Of a DNA stretch of 64,000 bases, positions 33,980 through 43,347 are shown piece by piece (position 1 is the stretch's first letter; each line of letters opens with the position of its first letter). A model generated the notes under the pieces. It did no database searches and was not told the DNA's origin. It saw nothing but the letters and a program-made list of their open reading frames with translations. The stretch comes from Betaproteobacteria bacterium (GTDB lineage Bacteria > Pseudomonadota > Gammaproteobacteria > Burkholderiales > JACQAP01). The position numbers were made by a program, and so were the translations under genes. The stretch covers positions 390,942-454,941 of the forward strand of contig JACQAP010000021.1 in assembly GCA_016194905.1 (NCBI GenBank). The letters run 5' to 3'.

Positions 33980-35953
33980 ATGATCCCGGAAAAAATGTCC
34001 CAGTCAGTCCCCGGCCGAGTTCGTGCCGCTCTTGGAAGTGCGCTGTCCGATGAACGCCTGCGCCTGTGGTGGCTACTGGGTGCCCTGTATCTGTGCGTTT
34101 CCACGCTGACGCGTGTCGTTCTGGCGGGTGTTGCGATCTCCCAAGGCCAGGCGAGCCTGAGCAACGTGCCCGCCATGATGGCGGTCGGATTGTTGTTCGA
34201 CATCGTCACGGCACTGGATCTGTTTGCGCTGTTTGCGCTTTATCTCGTGGCGATGCCCGGGCGCATCTACAACAGCAGATGGCATCGATGGCTGCTCGTT
34301 GGCACATTCTCGCTGGTGGTTTTCGGCCTGATCTACCTCGGTGCAGTCGAATATTTCTTTTTCGACGAGTTCAATTCGCGTTTCAACTTCGTTGCGGTGG
34401 AATACCTCATCTACCCGCATGAAGTGTTCGTCAACATCTGGCAATCGTACCCGGTGGCGAGGGTCATGCTCGCCACCCTCGCGCTGACCGCGGCTGCGAT
34501 ATGGTTCATGCGCAAACCTTTGCTCGGCGAGCGTACGCCTGCCGGTTCGCGGCGTATCCGCCTCGCCACGCTGGCGGTTTTGGCGGCAGCGATCGGTCTG
34601 GGGCAGGCGACACTGAACGTAACCGCCGGGCGTTACTCCGACAATCGCGTGGTCAACGAACTGGCGATGAACGGTGTCTATTCCTTCTTCAACGCGGCGC
34701 TGAACAGCGAGCTCGATTATCGTACCTATTACCTGTCGATGCCGGACGATGAAGCGGACCAACGCCTGCGCAAGATGATGACGACGCGGCATTCGACGTT
34801 TTTTTCCGAAACCGACCACATCGAACGCCATGTCGTGGGCAACGGACCGCCGCAGCATCTGAACGTGGTCGTGCTGCTCGAAGAATCGCTGGGCGCGGAA
34901 TTCGTCGGTGCCTACGGCGACAAGCGCGGGCTTACGCCCGTGCTCGACAACCTGGCGAAGGAAAGCATGTTGTTCACGCGCGCCTACGCCACCGGTACGC
35001 GAACCGTACGCGGCATGGAAGCGGTCTCGGCATCCTTTCCGCCGGTGCCGGGGGAATCCATCGTCAAGCGGCCGCATAACGAAGGCATGTTCAACTGGTC
35101 GACGGTGATGGCGAAGAACGGCTACGTCCCGACGTTCATCTACGGCGGGTTCGGCACCTTCGACAACATGAATTATTTTTTCGGCTCGAACGGGTATCGC
35201 GTGGTCGATCGGACCGACATGGATGAACCGCACTTCGCCAATATCTGGGGCGTGTCGGACGAAGACCTGTTCCGCAATGCCGTGCGCGTGTTCGACGACC
35301 AGCACGGCCGCGGCGAAAAAATCTACTCCATCATCATGACCACGTCGAACCACAAGCCATACACCTTTCCTCCGGGCGTGGAGGGTGTGCCGGTAAAGGG
35401 AGGGGGCAGGGACGCGGGCGTACGCTACGCGGACTACGCCATCGGCCGATTCTTCGAAATGGCAAAAGCGAAGCCGTGGTTCGACGATACGCTCTTCGTC
35501 ATCGTTGCCGATCACGGTGCCAGAGTGTATGGCCGTGAAGATATTCCCATAAGAACCTACGAGATTCCGCTGCTGCTGTACTCGCCGAAACACATCAAAC
35601 CCGGGCCGGTGGATATGCTCACGAGCCAGATCGACGTGGCGCCGACCGTGCTGGGAATTCTGGATTTCAACTACGATTCGACTTTCTTCGGCATCGACGT
35701 GCTCAGGGACAGTCATCCGGGCCGATTGATTCCGTTGAACCACAACCGGGACATCGCGCTGTTCGATGGACGCAATCTGATCGAAATCGGTTTCCGCAAG
35801 ACTTCGGCACAGTATGTCTATGATGCGGTCACCCATAGCCAGACGCCGGTTGCAGTCGATCCCGAGCGGACGAAGGATGCGATCGCCATTTTCCAGGAAG
35901 CCTTCGAGCTGTATAGCGAGCGCCGGTACCGCATCGCCGAGCGGCCTGATTGA
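33980..35953 (+). CDS. LTA synthase/OpgB-like sulfatase-fold phosphoglycerol transferase
   Basis: A 657-residue inner-membrane protein. Five or so helices fill the first ~210 residues, then a periplasmic alkaline-phosphatase/sulfatase-fold domain. Metal ligands are expected at LLEESLG, the nucleophile is Thr342 in [11 protein letters not shown], and [10 protein letters not shown] and a later conserved His complete the site. Proteobacterial members transfer phosphoglycerol or phosphoethanolamine to envelope sugars. The substrate cannot be told here. It is upstream of the rpsF block, but a promoter at its 3' end separates the two. Confidence 0.9.
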   Translation: MIPEKMSQSVPGRVRAALGSALSDERLRLWWLLGALYLCVSTLTRVVLAGVAISQGQASLSNVPAMMAVGLLFDIVTALDLFALFALYLVAMPGRIYNSRWHRWLLVGTFSLVVFGLIYLGAVEYFFFDEFNSRFNFVAVEYLIYPHEVFVNIWQSYPVARVMLATLALTAAAIWFMRKPLLGERTPAGSRRIRLATLAVLAAAIGLGQATLNVTAGRYSDNRVVNELAMNGVYSFFNAALNSELDYRTYYLSMPDDEADQRLRKMMTTRHSTFFSETDHIERHVVGNGPPQHLNVVVLLEESLGAEFVGAYGDKRGLTPVLDNLAKESMLFTRAYATGTRTVRGMEAVSASFPPVPGESIVKRPHNEGMFNWSTVMAKNGYVPTFIYGGFGTFDNMNYFFGSNGYRVVDRTDMDEPHFANIWGVSDEDLFRNAVRVFDDQHGRGEKIYSIIMTTSNHKPYTFPPGVEGVPVKGGGRDAGVRYADYAIGRFFEMAKAKPWFDDTLFVIVADHGARVYGREDIPIRTYEIPLLLYSPKHIKPGPVDMLTSQIDVAPTVLGILDFNYDSTFFGIDVLRDSHPGRLIPLNHNRDIALFDGRNLIEIGFRKTSAQYVYDAVTHSQTPVAVDPERTKDAIAIFQEAFELYSERRYRIAERPD

Positions 35954-35977
35954 TCTTCAAGGGCAATTCGGTATAAT
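35950..35977 (+). promoter_or_regulatory. Promoter of the rpsF-priB-rpsR-rplI operon
   Basis: TTGATC and TATAAT are spaced by 16 bases, overlapping the stop codon of the upstream gene. Transcription from here would give a 5' leader of about 75 bases before rpsF. Confidence 0.65.
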
Positions 35978-35990
35978 GCCGGCCTTCCTT

Positions 35991-36037
35991 GCCTTACCGG
36001 GTCCGCATCCCGGAAGGCTTTCCGCCCCGAACGGGGC
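35991..36037 (+). promoter_or_regulatory. Structured rpsF leader, candidate S6:S18 binding RNA
   Basis: Two hairpins lie just upstream of the AAGGAG of rpsF. The first is GCCTT-A-CCGGG / CCCGG-AAGGC with a bulged A and loop TCCGCAT. The second is GCCCCG-AA-CGGGGC. Leaders of rpsF operons in many bacteria bind the S6:S18 complex through a conserved CCG. The loop here contains CCG, but I cannot verify that it fits the known covariance model. Confidence 0.4.
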
Positions 36038-36059
36038 CTACCCACAAGGAGACAAATCA

Positions 36060-36467
36060 ATGCGGCATTACGAGATCGTTTTCATCGTCCATCCCGACCA
36101 GAGCGAACAGGTCCCCGGGATGATCGAACGCTACCGCCAGATGGTGACCTCGCGCGGTGGACACATCCATCGGCTCGAGGACTGGGGCCGCCGTCAGCTG
36201 ACTTTCCCGATCCAGAAGGTGCACAAGGCGCACTACGTGCTCATGAACATCGAGTGCGACCAGTCCGCTCTGGATGAGCTCGAACATGCGTACAAGTTCA
36301 ATGATGCGGTGCTGCGCCATCTGATCGTGAACATGACGCGCGCGGTGACCGAGCCTTCCCCGATGATGAAGGAAGAGAAGTCGCGTACCGTGGTCGGCGA
36401 AGGCGCCAGGACTGATAGCCCCAGGTCCGAAGGCGGCGAAAAGCCGGCCCCGGCAGAGACCGCTTAG
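36060..36467 (+). CDS. rpsF: 30S ribosomal protein S6
   Basis: A protein of 135 residues starting [18 protein letters not shown], the classic bS6 opening, with [20 protein letters not shown] in the middle. The last ~35 residues form a charged, low-complexity tail rich in Glu, Pro and Ala, longer than the minimal fold, as often seen in proteobacterial S6. It binds S18 on the small-subunit platform. The start has AAGGAG ten bases upstream. It is first in the rpsF-priB-rpsR-rplI operon. Confidence 0.97.
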   Translation: MRHYEIVFIVHPDQSEQVPGMIERYRQMVTSRGGHIHRLEDWGRRQLTFPIQKVHKAHYVLMNIECDQSALDELEHAYKFNDAVLRHLIVNMTRAVTEPSPMMKEEKSRTVVGEGARTDSPRSEGGEKPAPAETA

Positions 36468-36473
36468 GTCCGG

Positions 36474-36776
36474 GTGAACCGCAACACGACGGTTTTGAGC
36501 GGAACACTGATCGGGCGCGAACAGCTTCGACATACGCCTGCCGGGATGCCCGCGCTGAATTTCAGGATAGGCCACGTTTCCGAGCAGGTCGAAGCAGGCA
36601 GGCCCAGAAGCGTCAGCCTCGAGATCGACGGGGTGGCGCTGGGCGAAGTGGCCGAAAAACTGAGCCGGATGCCGCTGGAAGGCGAATACAGCTTCGAAGG
36701 CTTCCTGGCGCTGCGCAGCAGGCAGTCGAGACTACCCGTGTTGCATGTGAACAGTTTTGAATTGAATCGAGGATAG
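36474..36776 (+). CDS. priB: Primosomal replication protein N (PriB)
   Basis: A small single-stranded-DNA-binding OB-fold protein of 100 residues that helps PriA reload the replisome. Its sequence ([20 protein letters not shown] near the start, VNSFEL at the end) and its place between rpsF and rpsR identify it. It starts with GTG six bases after the rpsF stop. This gene order is typical of beta- and gammaproteobacteria. Confidence 0.94.
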   Translation: MNRNTTVLSGTLIGREQLRHTPAGMPALNFRIGHVSEQVEAGRPRSVSLEIDGVALGEVAEKLSRMPLEGEYSFEGFLALRSRQSRLPVLHVNSFELNRG

Positions 36777-36780
36777 ATCA

Positions 36781-37062
36781 ATGGCACGTTTCGGAGGCAG
36801 TAAAGGCAAAGGCAAGGACAAAGGCAAGGAACGCAGCAATCGCCCGTTGTTCCGTCGCCGCAAGTTCTGCCGCTTTACCGCGGAAGGCATCAAGGAAGTG
36901 GACTACAAGGACGTTGAAATCCTGAAGGATTTCATCAACGAAAACGGCCGCATCATTCCGGCCCGCATCACCGGCACGAAGACGCACTTCCAGCGACAAC
37001 TGTCGGTGGCCATCAAGCGCGCGCGCTACCTGGCGTTGCTGCCGTATACCGATCTGCACTGA
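36781..37062 (+). CDS. rpsR: 30S ribosomal protein S18
   Basis: A protein of 93 residues with the bS18 core [21 protein letters not shown] and [20 protein letters not shown] followed by LALLPY. A basic lysine-rich N-terminal extension precedes the core. It pairs with S6 on the platform. It starts four bases after priB, so the genes are translationally coupled. Confidence 0.97.
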   Translation: MARFGGSKGKGKDKGKERSNRPLFRRRKFCRFTAEGIKEVDYKDVEILKDFINENGRIIPARITGTKTHFQRQLSVAIKRARYLALLPYTDLH

Positions 37063-37073
37063 GGAGCGCGGAC

Positions 37074-37529
37074 ATGCAAATCATCCTGATGGAAAAAGTG
37101 CACAACCTCGGCCAGCTCGGCGATGTCGTCAAGGTCAAGGACGGCTTCGCCCGCAATTTCCTGATCCCGCAGGGCAAGGCCAAGCGTGCGACCGAAAAGG
37201 CGATCGAGGAATTCAAGGTGCGCCGTGCCGAGCTCGAGGCCGTGCATAACAAGGCGCTCGCGCTTGCCCAGGAGCGCGCGGGCAAGCTCGAAGGCCTGAT
37301 GATCCAGATCACGCAGAAGGCCGGCGTGGATGGCCGGCTGTTCGGTTCGGTGACCAACTATGACATCGCCGAGTCGCTGAAAGCCCAAGGTCATGAAGTG
37401 ACCAAGGCCATGGTGCGGCTGCCCCAAGGGCCGCTCAAGCAGGTCGGAGACTATCCCATCACGCTTGATCTCAACGCCGACGTCACGACGACCATTACGG
37501 TCTCGGTTCTGGGCGACACTTCGAACTGA
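37074..37529 (+). CDS. rplI: 50S ribosomal protein L9
   Basis: A protein of 151 residues starting [20 protein letters not shown] with [16 protein letters not shown], the N-terminal 23S rRNA-binding domain. A central helix and a C-terminal domain beginning near [16 protein letters not shown] follow. It binds near the base of the L1 stalk. It is the last gene before the operon terminator. Confidence 0.97.
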   Translation: MQIILMEKVHNLGQLGDVVKVKDGFARNFLIPQGKAKRATEKAIEEFKVRRAELEAVHNKALALAQERAGKLEGLMIQITQKAGVDGRLFGSVTNYDIAESLKAQGHEVTKAMVRLPQGPLKQVGDYPITLDLNADVTTTITVSVLGDTSN

Positions 37530-37551
37530 TTCGCAGGCGGTCGTTAAGAAA

Positions 37552-37581
37552 AAAAAGGGCTGTGAAAACAGCCCTTTTAAT
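37552..37581 (+). terminator. Rho-independent terminator after rplI
   Basis: AAAAGGGCTGT GAAA ACAGCCCTTTT is followed by AATTTTTC. It ends the ribosomal operon; dnaB starts 94 bases later and probably has its own promoter or depends on read-through. Confidence 0.85.
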
Positions 37582-37674
37582 TTTTCTTCTTGCGTGCCTC
37601 ATCGGCTTCCGAATAATAGCTAGCGTCAGATCCGTTCGCGCCACCTTTTCGCTTTTACAACACCTCCATATCTC

Positions 37675-39072
37675 ATGGCGCCGTTCGCAACGCAACGTGT
37701 CGGCGTCGCCGACACCCAGGTCGAGTTCATCAAACTGCCGCCGCATTCGGTGGAGGCGGAGCAGTCGGTGCTCGGCGGGTTGCTGCTCGATAATGCGGCC
37801 TGGGACAAGATCGCCGACATGATCGGCGAATCGGATTTCTACCGCGCCGATCATCGGCTTATTTACCGGCATGTCTCGAAGCTGATCAGCAATTCAAGGC
37901 CGGCCGACGTCATCACCGTCTCCGAAAGCCTGGAGAGTACCAAGGAGCTGGATGGCATCGGCGGGCTCGCCTACCTCGGCGCGCTGTCGCAGAACACGCC
38001 CACCGCCGCCAACATCCGGCGCTATGCAGAGATCGTGCGCGACCGCGCAGTGATGCGCAAGCTGGCCGAGGTCGGCACCGAAATCGCCGAGACGGCTTAC
38101 AACCCGATGGGCAGGGAAGCGGGGCAATTGCTCGACGAGGCGGAATCGAAGGTGTTTGCGATTTCGGAAGAGGGGGCGCGCGGCAAGCAGGGTTTCCAAC
38201 AGATTTCTCCGATCCTAACGCAAGTTGTCGAAAAGATTGACGAACTCTACAACTCACCCAGTAAATCCAATGTAACGGGTGTCCCGACTGGATTCACGGA
38301 TCTGGACGAAAAAACCGCCGGGCTGCAACCTGGGGACTTAATTGTCGTGGCGGGGCGCCCGTCAATGGGGAAAACGTCCCTGGCGATGAATATCGCGGAA
38401 CATGTTGCTGTAGACGAGCGACTTCCCGTGGGTGTGTTCAGCATGGAAATGGGCGCATCCCAACTTTGCATGAGGATGCTCGGAAGCATTGGAAGGCTGG
38501 ACCAGCATAAATTGCGTATCGGCAAGCTGGACGATGGAGATTGGAGAAAACTTACCGAGGCGGTTGGAAAATTGAACGATGCGCCGCTTCATATCGACGA
38601 CACAGCGGCGCTGAATCCGCTGGAACTGCGTGCACGGGCCCGCAGATTACATCGTGAGTACGGCAAATTGGGATTGATCGTCGTTGATTACCTGCAGTTG
38701 ATGTCTTCCAGCACCCAAGGTGAAAATCGGGCCACTGAGATTTCAGAAATCTCGCGATCCTTGAAAGGATTGGCCAAGGAACTGAATTGCCCCGTGGTCG
38801 CGCTATCGCAGCTCAATCGCAGCTTGGAGCAACGTCCGGACAAGCGACCAATGATGTCCGACCTCCGGGAATCAGGTGCTATCGAGCAGGATGCCGATGT
38901 AATTCTGTTTATTTATCGTGATGAGGTCTACACCAAGGAGGCCTCAACTGTGAAAGGGCAGGCGGAAGTCATTGTCGGCAAGCAGCGAAACGGGCCAACC
39001 GGAACTGTCACCCTAACTTTTCTCGGCGAGTACACTAGGTTCGCCAACTTCGCCGATCCCGGCCGCTTCTGA
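37675..39072 (+). CDS. dnaB: Replicative DNA helicase DnaB
   Basis: A 465-residue hexameric helicase at the replication fork. The N-terminal domain (LPPHSVEAEQSVLGGLLLDN) interacts with primase. The C-terminal RecA-like motor has Walker A GRPSMGKTS (Lys233), LIVVDYLQLM as Walker B, and LSQLNRSLEQRPDKRPMMSD. No intein or frameshift. Oddity: hand counts give about 68% GC at 37741-37800 but 43-50% in lines after 38220, so the motor half has markedly lower GC than the N-terminal half although the protein reads normally. Confidence 0.97.
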   Translation: MAPFATQRVGVADTQVEFIKLPPHSVEAEQSVLGGLLLDNAAWDKIADMIGESDFYRADHRLIYRHVSKLISNSRPADVITVSESLESTKELDGIGGLAYLGALSQNTPTAANIRRYAEIVRDRAVMRKLAEVGTEIAETAYNPMGREAGQLLDEAESKVFAISEEGARGKQGFQQISPILTQVVEKIDELYNSPSKSNVTGVPTGFTDLDEKTAGLQPGDLIVVAGRPSMGKTSLAMNIAEHVAVDERLPVGVFSMEMGASQLCMRMLGSIGRLDQHKLRIGKLDDGDWRKLTEAVGKLNDAPLHIDDTAALNPLELRARARRLHREYGKLGLIVVDYLQLMSSSTQGENRATEISEISRSLKGLAKELNCPVVALSQLNRSLEQRPDKRPMMSDLRESGAIEQDADVILFIYRDEVYTKEASTVKGQAEVIVGKQRNGPTGTVTLTFLGEYTRFANFADPGRF

Positions 39073-39096
39073 TCCGCGGCTTACAAGCCTTCAGTC

Positions 39097-39329
39097 TTCA
39101 CCGCAGAGGACGCGGAGGACGCCGAGGAAAATCAAGAACAGACAGACTCGGAAGTGGCATGCGCTCTGGTAGGCATTGTCAGTCCGACGGGTGATTTGCT
39201 TTCAAGTCAGGGCTGATCAATTCTCGCTTGCTACCGGCAAGAAAAGCCGCCACAGCTTTTCTTCGTGTCTTCCTGGGGATCTTTTCGGTTTCGACTTTCC
39301 TCTGCGTCCTCCGCGTCCTCTGCGGTGAA
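39097..39329. repeat. Tandem-unit palindrome 4 (9-nt unit CGCGGAGGA)
   Basis: The left arm (39097-39132) reads CGCAGAGGA, CGCGGAGGA, CGCCGAGGA. The right arm (39296-39329) is the inverted copy with TCTGCGTCCTCCGCGTCCT. About 160 bases separate them, with no reading frame that looks coding. It lies between converging dnaB and fimV-like genes, starting 24 bases after the dnaB stop. Confidence 0.8.
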
Positions 39330-39356
39330 AGCCTTAGACCTTAGGACTCTCGCGGT

Positions 39357-41123
39357 TCAGACCGCGGGCGGATTCTCGCGCGGGAAATGGTTCCTGAACT
39401 CGCGCGCGGCCTTCGCCAGTTCGACATCCATCTTTTCCTGCCGGTAGATTGCCATCAGCTTGATCCAGGAATCCCTGTCCTTGGGATCCTTGTGAACCTG
39501 GAATTGCAACAGACTCAATGCATTCTGGGTGCGCCCAAGTGCGATGAAACGATCCACGTCCGTGAACATCGAGCGCGTGTTGTCGAGCGCCTGATCCATC
39601 TCGAAGAGCACATCGTTCGACAGACCGGCGATCTGAGGCTGAGCCGGCGGCTCGCTTTCGAGCTTGAGATCCACGTCGGTTGTCGGTTGCGTCGCCTGGT
39701 TGTCGGGGGCGGGTTCGGGCGCGCGCCCGGGTTCGGTAGTAGGCGGCGGTTCGTCACCGGATTCTCCGGGCTCCGGGCTGGCGGGCGGCAGCCGCGGCGT
39801 AGGCGGGGGCATCGGCAGGCTAATCCGTGGAGCCGGCGCCGGCTTCGGGGCGGATTCCAGTTCGCGCATCACAGTTGCCGCGGTCGCCAGCATGCGGTCG
39901 AGTTGCTCGTCGGTATCGGCGAGGCCGCGCGTAAACGAACCGCGTCGGCCGAATGCGAAGCCGCTGAGTGCCGCCGCAACGATGAATCCCGCAAACCCGA
40001 GCCAGATGTACCAGGAAATCGGCTCGGTCTGCACACGAATTTCCTGACGCGGTGGCGGAGGCGGCGGCACCGGCTTCGCCTCAACGGGCGCGGGCGCGGT
40101 GGCCGCCGTCTTTTGCAGTGCCATCAGCGACTGCTCGATGCGTTGCAACTGGCTGTCGATGTTTTCCTGCTGCAGGCGCAATTCCTTGACGCCGGATTCC
40201 AGCGCGCGCGCCTTCTCGCCCAGCGCTGGCGAACCAGGTGCAACGGCCGCTGCTTCGGCGCCGCAGAGCTGCATCAGCTGTTTGCACTCCTGCGGTCCGG
40301 GTTTGTCACCGAGCGCGAGTGCGCGACGCAACGTGTCCGGTTGGCGCGGCTTGACCGGCACTTCCTCGACGACTTCCGCCGGTGCAGCCTCGGCGGGAGG
40401 TGTCGCGACGCTGCCGCTCGGACGGCGTGTGCCGGCAGCGGCCTTTGCGGACGCGGGAGGTTTTGTCTGGGCCGATTTTCGGATCTCGCGCAGGTCCGGA
40501 AACCAAAGCACCGTGCCGGCGGCGACTTCCCGGTTGACACCGTTCGGAAACACGTTCGGATTGCCCGCGATGACCTGACGCACCAAATCCTGCTGCAGGG
40601 CGCGCTGGCCGGGAAAGATGACTGCAGCGATGCCTTCGACGGTGTCGCCTCGCAGGATACTGAGATGAAAGCCGCGACGTTTCGTCGGCGTTGCGCCGGC
40701 GCCCGGCTCCGCGGTCTTCGCGGCGGCTGGCGGGATCAGCGCAACGAAGTGTCGGGCGTAGAGCGGGGCGCCCGCACACTGCACCCGCAGAACCAATGCC
40801 AGCGCGGGTGCGGTGATCGGTTCCCTGGTGCTGATTTCGACTGCGCTGCGTGCGGCGTTCAGCTTCAGGTTGGCCGTGCTGAGGAAAGGCATTTCCGAAC
40901 CCGGAGCATCGCTCTCGGGGCCCATCGACAGGCATTCCGTGGAAATGTGTTCGTCCGGCAGCGAAGCGAGTACGGCGGTCGCCAGAAACGGTTCACCCTG
41001 ATGGGATTTAACGATGATACGCCACAGGTCAACCGGGGCGGCGAGTGCGGAAACAAGGGTGAAAATCCCGGCCAAGGCCGTTATCGCCTGCCACGCCAAC
41101 TGTGGGGGGATCGGTCTAAGCAC
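39357..41123 (-). CDS. fimV: FimV-like inner-membrane protein
   Basis: A protein of 588 residues with FimV layout. A signal peptide precedes a FimV N-terminal domain (APVDLWRIIVKSHQGEPFLA), followed by a LysM-like segment around 170-215 (LSILRGDTVEGIAAV), proline-rich linkers, a coiled-coil stretch near 310-340, one membrane helix near 375 (WYIWLGFAGFIVAAALSGFA), a Pro-rich cytosolic linker, and a C-terminal TPR-like FimV motif. FimV organises polar complexes and type IV pili. It is shorter than the P. aeruginosa protein. It starts with GTG. No pilus gene is nearby. Confidence 0.8.
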   Translation of the reverse strand: MLRPIPPQLAWQAITALAGIFTLVSALAAPVDLWRIIVKSHQGEPFLATAVLASLPDEHISTECLSMGPESDAPGSEMPFLSTANLKLNAARSAVEISTREPITAPALALVLRVQCAGAPLYARHFVALIPPAAAKTAEPGAGATPTKRRGFHLSILRGDTVEGIAAVIFPGQRALQQDLVRQVIAGNPNVFPNGVNREVAAGTVLWFPDLREIRKSAQTKPPASAKAAAGTRRPSGSVATPPAEAAPAEVVEEVPVKPRQPDTLRRALALGDKPGPQECKQLMQLCGAEAAAVAPGSPALGEKARALESGVKELRLQQENIDSQLQRIEQSLMALQKTAATAPAPVEAKPVPPPPPPRQEIRVQTEPISWYIWLGFAGFIVAAALSGFAFGRRGSFTRGLADTDEQLDRMLATAATVMRELESAPKPAPAPRISLPMPPPTPRLPPASPEPGESGDEPPPTTEPGRAPEPAPDNQATQPTTDVDLKLESEPPAQPQIAGLSNDVLFEMDQALDNTRSMFTDVDRFIALGRTQNALSLLQFQVHKDPKDRDSWIKLMAIYRQEKMDVELAKAAREFRNHFPRENPPAV

Positions 41124-41266
41124 TCGCTTTTAACTAGATGTTGTAAGGTTTCAGTGCATATGCACCATATATAGTGTGCGGCAGTCTAGCCCGAACCCGA
41201 CTGGGGCGCAACGCCCCGCCAACCAGGGTGCCAATCTGCCAAAGAGCCCCTGTCAGAGAACCTCTG

Positions 41267-42697
41267 TCATAGAACCTCGGCGGCGTGATCCGCCAGCCGC
41301 GAGCGTTCGCCGCGCATCAGCGTGACATGGCCGCTGTGCGCCCAGCCCTTGAAGCGATCCACCACGTAAGTCAGACCGGAACTGCCCTCGGTCAGGTAGG
41401 GCGTGTCGATCTGCGAGATGTTGCCGAGGCAAACCACCTTGGTGCCCGGACCGGCGCGGGTGATCAGGGTTTTCATCTGCTTCGGAGTGAGGTTCTGCGC
41501 CTCGTCGATGATCAGGAACTTGTTGATGAAGGTGCGGCCGCGCATGAAGTTCAGCGACTTCACTTTTATGCGCGAACGGATCAGGTCGCGCGTTGCCGCG
41601 CGACCCCATTCGCCGGCCTCGTCGTCGGTCTTGTTGAGTACATCCAGATTGTCGTCGAGCGCGCCCATCCACGGGGTCATCTTTTCTTCCTCGGTACCGG
41701 GCAGGAAGCCGATGTCCTCGCCCACCGGCACGGTGACCCGGGTCATGATGATTTCGGAATAGACCTTGTCCTCGAGGGTCTGCATCAGGCCGGCCGCCAG
41801 CGTCAGCAGTGTCTTGCCGGTGCCGGCCTGGCCGAGCAGCGTGACGAAGTCCACATCCGGATTCATCAGCAGGTTCAGCGCAAAGTTCTGTTCCCGGTTG
41901 CGGGCGACGATGCCCCAGATGTTGTTTTTCTGATGGGTGTATTCACGGATGGTCTGCAGAATCGCCGTCTTGCCGCTTTGCTCCTTGACCTGCGCGTAGA
42001 ATGGCTTCTCGGTCTCGAGGAACACGAACTCGTTGACCATCAGACTGTCGCACAGTGGTCCACGCACGCGATAATAAGTGCGGCCGTCCTGCTGCCAGGA
42101 CTCCATTTCCTTGCCGTGCTGGTCCCAGAAATCCGCCGGCAGTCCGCGCACGCCGGTGTACAGCAGGTCGGTGTCTTCGAGGACCTTGTCGTTGAAATAA
42201 TCCTCCGCCGCAAAGCCCAGGGCACGCGCCTTGATGCGCATGTTGATGTCCTTGCTGACCAGGATCACCTGTCGTTTGTCGTGGGTTTCTTGCAGGTGTT
42301 TCACCACACCGATGATCTGGTTGTCCGCCTTGCCGGCCGCCAGTCGTGCCGGCAACTCGCCCGTAATCGATTCGGTCTGCAGGAACAGCCGCCCGGTTGC
42401 CTCCTTGGCACCGGCATTCTCCAGCGGGATTCCCGCGGCGATGTCCTCGACAGCCTTGGAAACGATTTCGTCGAGAAAGCGGCTGGCCTGACGCGCATTG
42501 CGAGCGACTTCGGACATGCCTCTCTTGTTGGAATCCAGTTCCTCGAGGGTGACCATCGGCAGATACACGTCGTGCTCCTCGAACCGGAACAAGCTCGTCG
42601 GATCGTGCATCAAAACGTTGGTATCGAGAACGAACAGCTTGTTGCGAGGGTGAAGCGTGGTGACCAGGGTGGGGGCGGACGCTTTGCGGTGAATCAT
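41267..42697 (-). CDS. PIN-PhoH fusion ATPase (YlaK-type)
   Basis: A protein of 476 residues. The N-terminal PIN nuclease domain (KLFVLDTNVLMHDPTSLFRF, acidic residues through about 150) is fused to a PhoH ATPase domain with Walker A GQAGTGKTLL (Lys about 295) and Walker B FLIIDEAQNLTP. Such PhoH2-type proteins are RNA helicase/nucleases. It lies 95 bases downstream of bcp on the same strand, and could be read from the same or its own promoter. Confidence 0.93.
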   Translation of the reverse strand: MIHRKASAPTLVTTLHPRNKLFVLDTNVLMHDPTSLFRFEEHDVYLPMVTLEELDSNKRGMSEVARNARQASRFLDEIVSKAVEDIAAGIPLENAGAKEATGRLFLQTESITGELPARLAAGKADNQIIGVVKHLQETHDKRQVILVSKDINMRIKARALGFAAEDYFNDKVLEDTDLLYTGVRGLPADFWDQHGKEMESWQQDGRTYYRVRGPLCDSLMVNEFVFLETEKPFYAQVKEQSGKTAILQTIREYTHQKNNIWGIVARNREQNFALNLLMNPDVDFVTLLGQAGTGKTLLTLAAGLMQTLEDKVYSEIIMTRVTVPVGEDIGFLPGTEEEKMTPWMGALDDNLDVLNKTDDEAGEWGRAATRDLIRSRIKVKSLNFMRGRTFINKFLIIDEAQNLTPKQMKTLITRAGPGTKVVCLGNISQIDTPYLTEGSSGLTYVVDRFKGWAHSGHVTLMRGERSRLADHAAEVL

Positions 42698-42792
42698 AAA
42701 GCTGCCCCGGAAGGACGGGAAATGAAGCGAATGCGAGAGTGAATAGAGGATTTACTCCGTCGGGGGATCATCCGCGCTCCTGAGTGTGTCGG

Positions 42793-43260
42793 TTAAATGG
42801 ATCTTACGAATTCCAGAACCTCCTGGGCATGGCCGGGCACTCTGACGCCGCGCCATTCCTTGCGAACGCTGCCGCGGGCATCGATGACGAACGTGCTGCG
42901 CTCGATGCCGTGCACCTGTTTGCCATACATGTTTTTCATCTTCATGACACCGAACAGATTGCAGACTTTCTCGTCCGGGTCGGAAAGCAGGTCGAACGGG
43001 AAACCCATCTTCGACTTGAAGCCTTCGTGCGATTTCATGCTATCGCGCGAAACGCCATGGACGGCGCAACCGAGTTTTGCGAATTCCGCATGCAGGTCGC
43101 GGAACTGCTGGCCTTCGGTGGTGCAGCCCGGGGTGTTGTCCTTCGGATAAAAGTAGAGGACCAGCGGGCTTCCCAGGGAGGCTGAGAGCTTGAACGTCTT
43201 GCTCCCGGTCGAAGCGATCTCGAAATCGGGAACCTTGAGGCCAACCAGCGAAGTTTCCAT
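42793..43260 (-). CDS. bcp: Thioredoxin-dependent peroxiredoxin, Bcp type
   Basis: A 155-residue thiol peroxidase that reduces H2O2 and organic hydroperoxides. The peroxidatic Cys is in YPKDNTPGCTTEGQQFRD. The second Cys five residues on, found in E. coli Bcp, is missing (Gln here). The other cysteines, such as KLGC, or thioredoxin alone must resolve the bond. It lies 87 bases after arnD on the same strand and may be co-transcribed with the arn genes. Confidence 0.93.
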   Translation of the reverse strand: METSLVGLKVPDFEIASTGSKTFKLSASLGSPLVLYFYPKDNTPGCTTEGQQFRDLHAEFAKLGCAVHGVSRDSMKSHEGFKSKMGFPFDLLSDPDEKVCNLFGVMKMKNMYGKQVHGIERSTFVIDARGSVRKEWRGVRVPGHAQEVLEFVRSI

Positions 43261-43347
43261 TGCCTGAGGCTATGTTTACCGAAACCTTGGTCGAATGCAA
43301 TACCAAAATGTGGAGTGTAAGGGTGAAGGGTTGGAGCCTGGGAGGTA

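Noticed and set aside
35814-36059. Long N-terminal extension of rpsF
   Set aside because: The frame is open upstream, but S6 always begins at MRHYEIV and the operon promoter and ribosome site lie in between.
37675-39072. Intein or frameshift in dnaB
   Set aside because: The composition changes but length, frame and all helicase motifs are normal.
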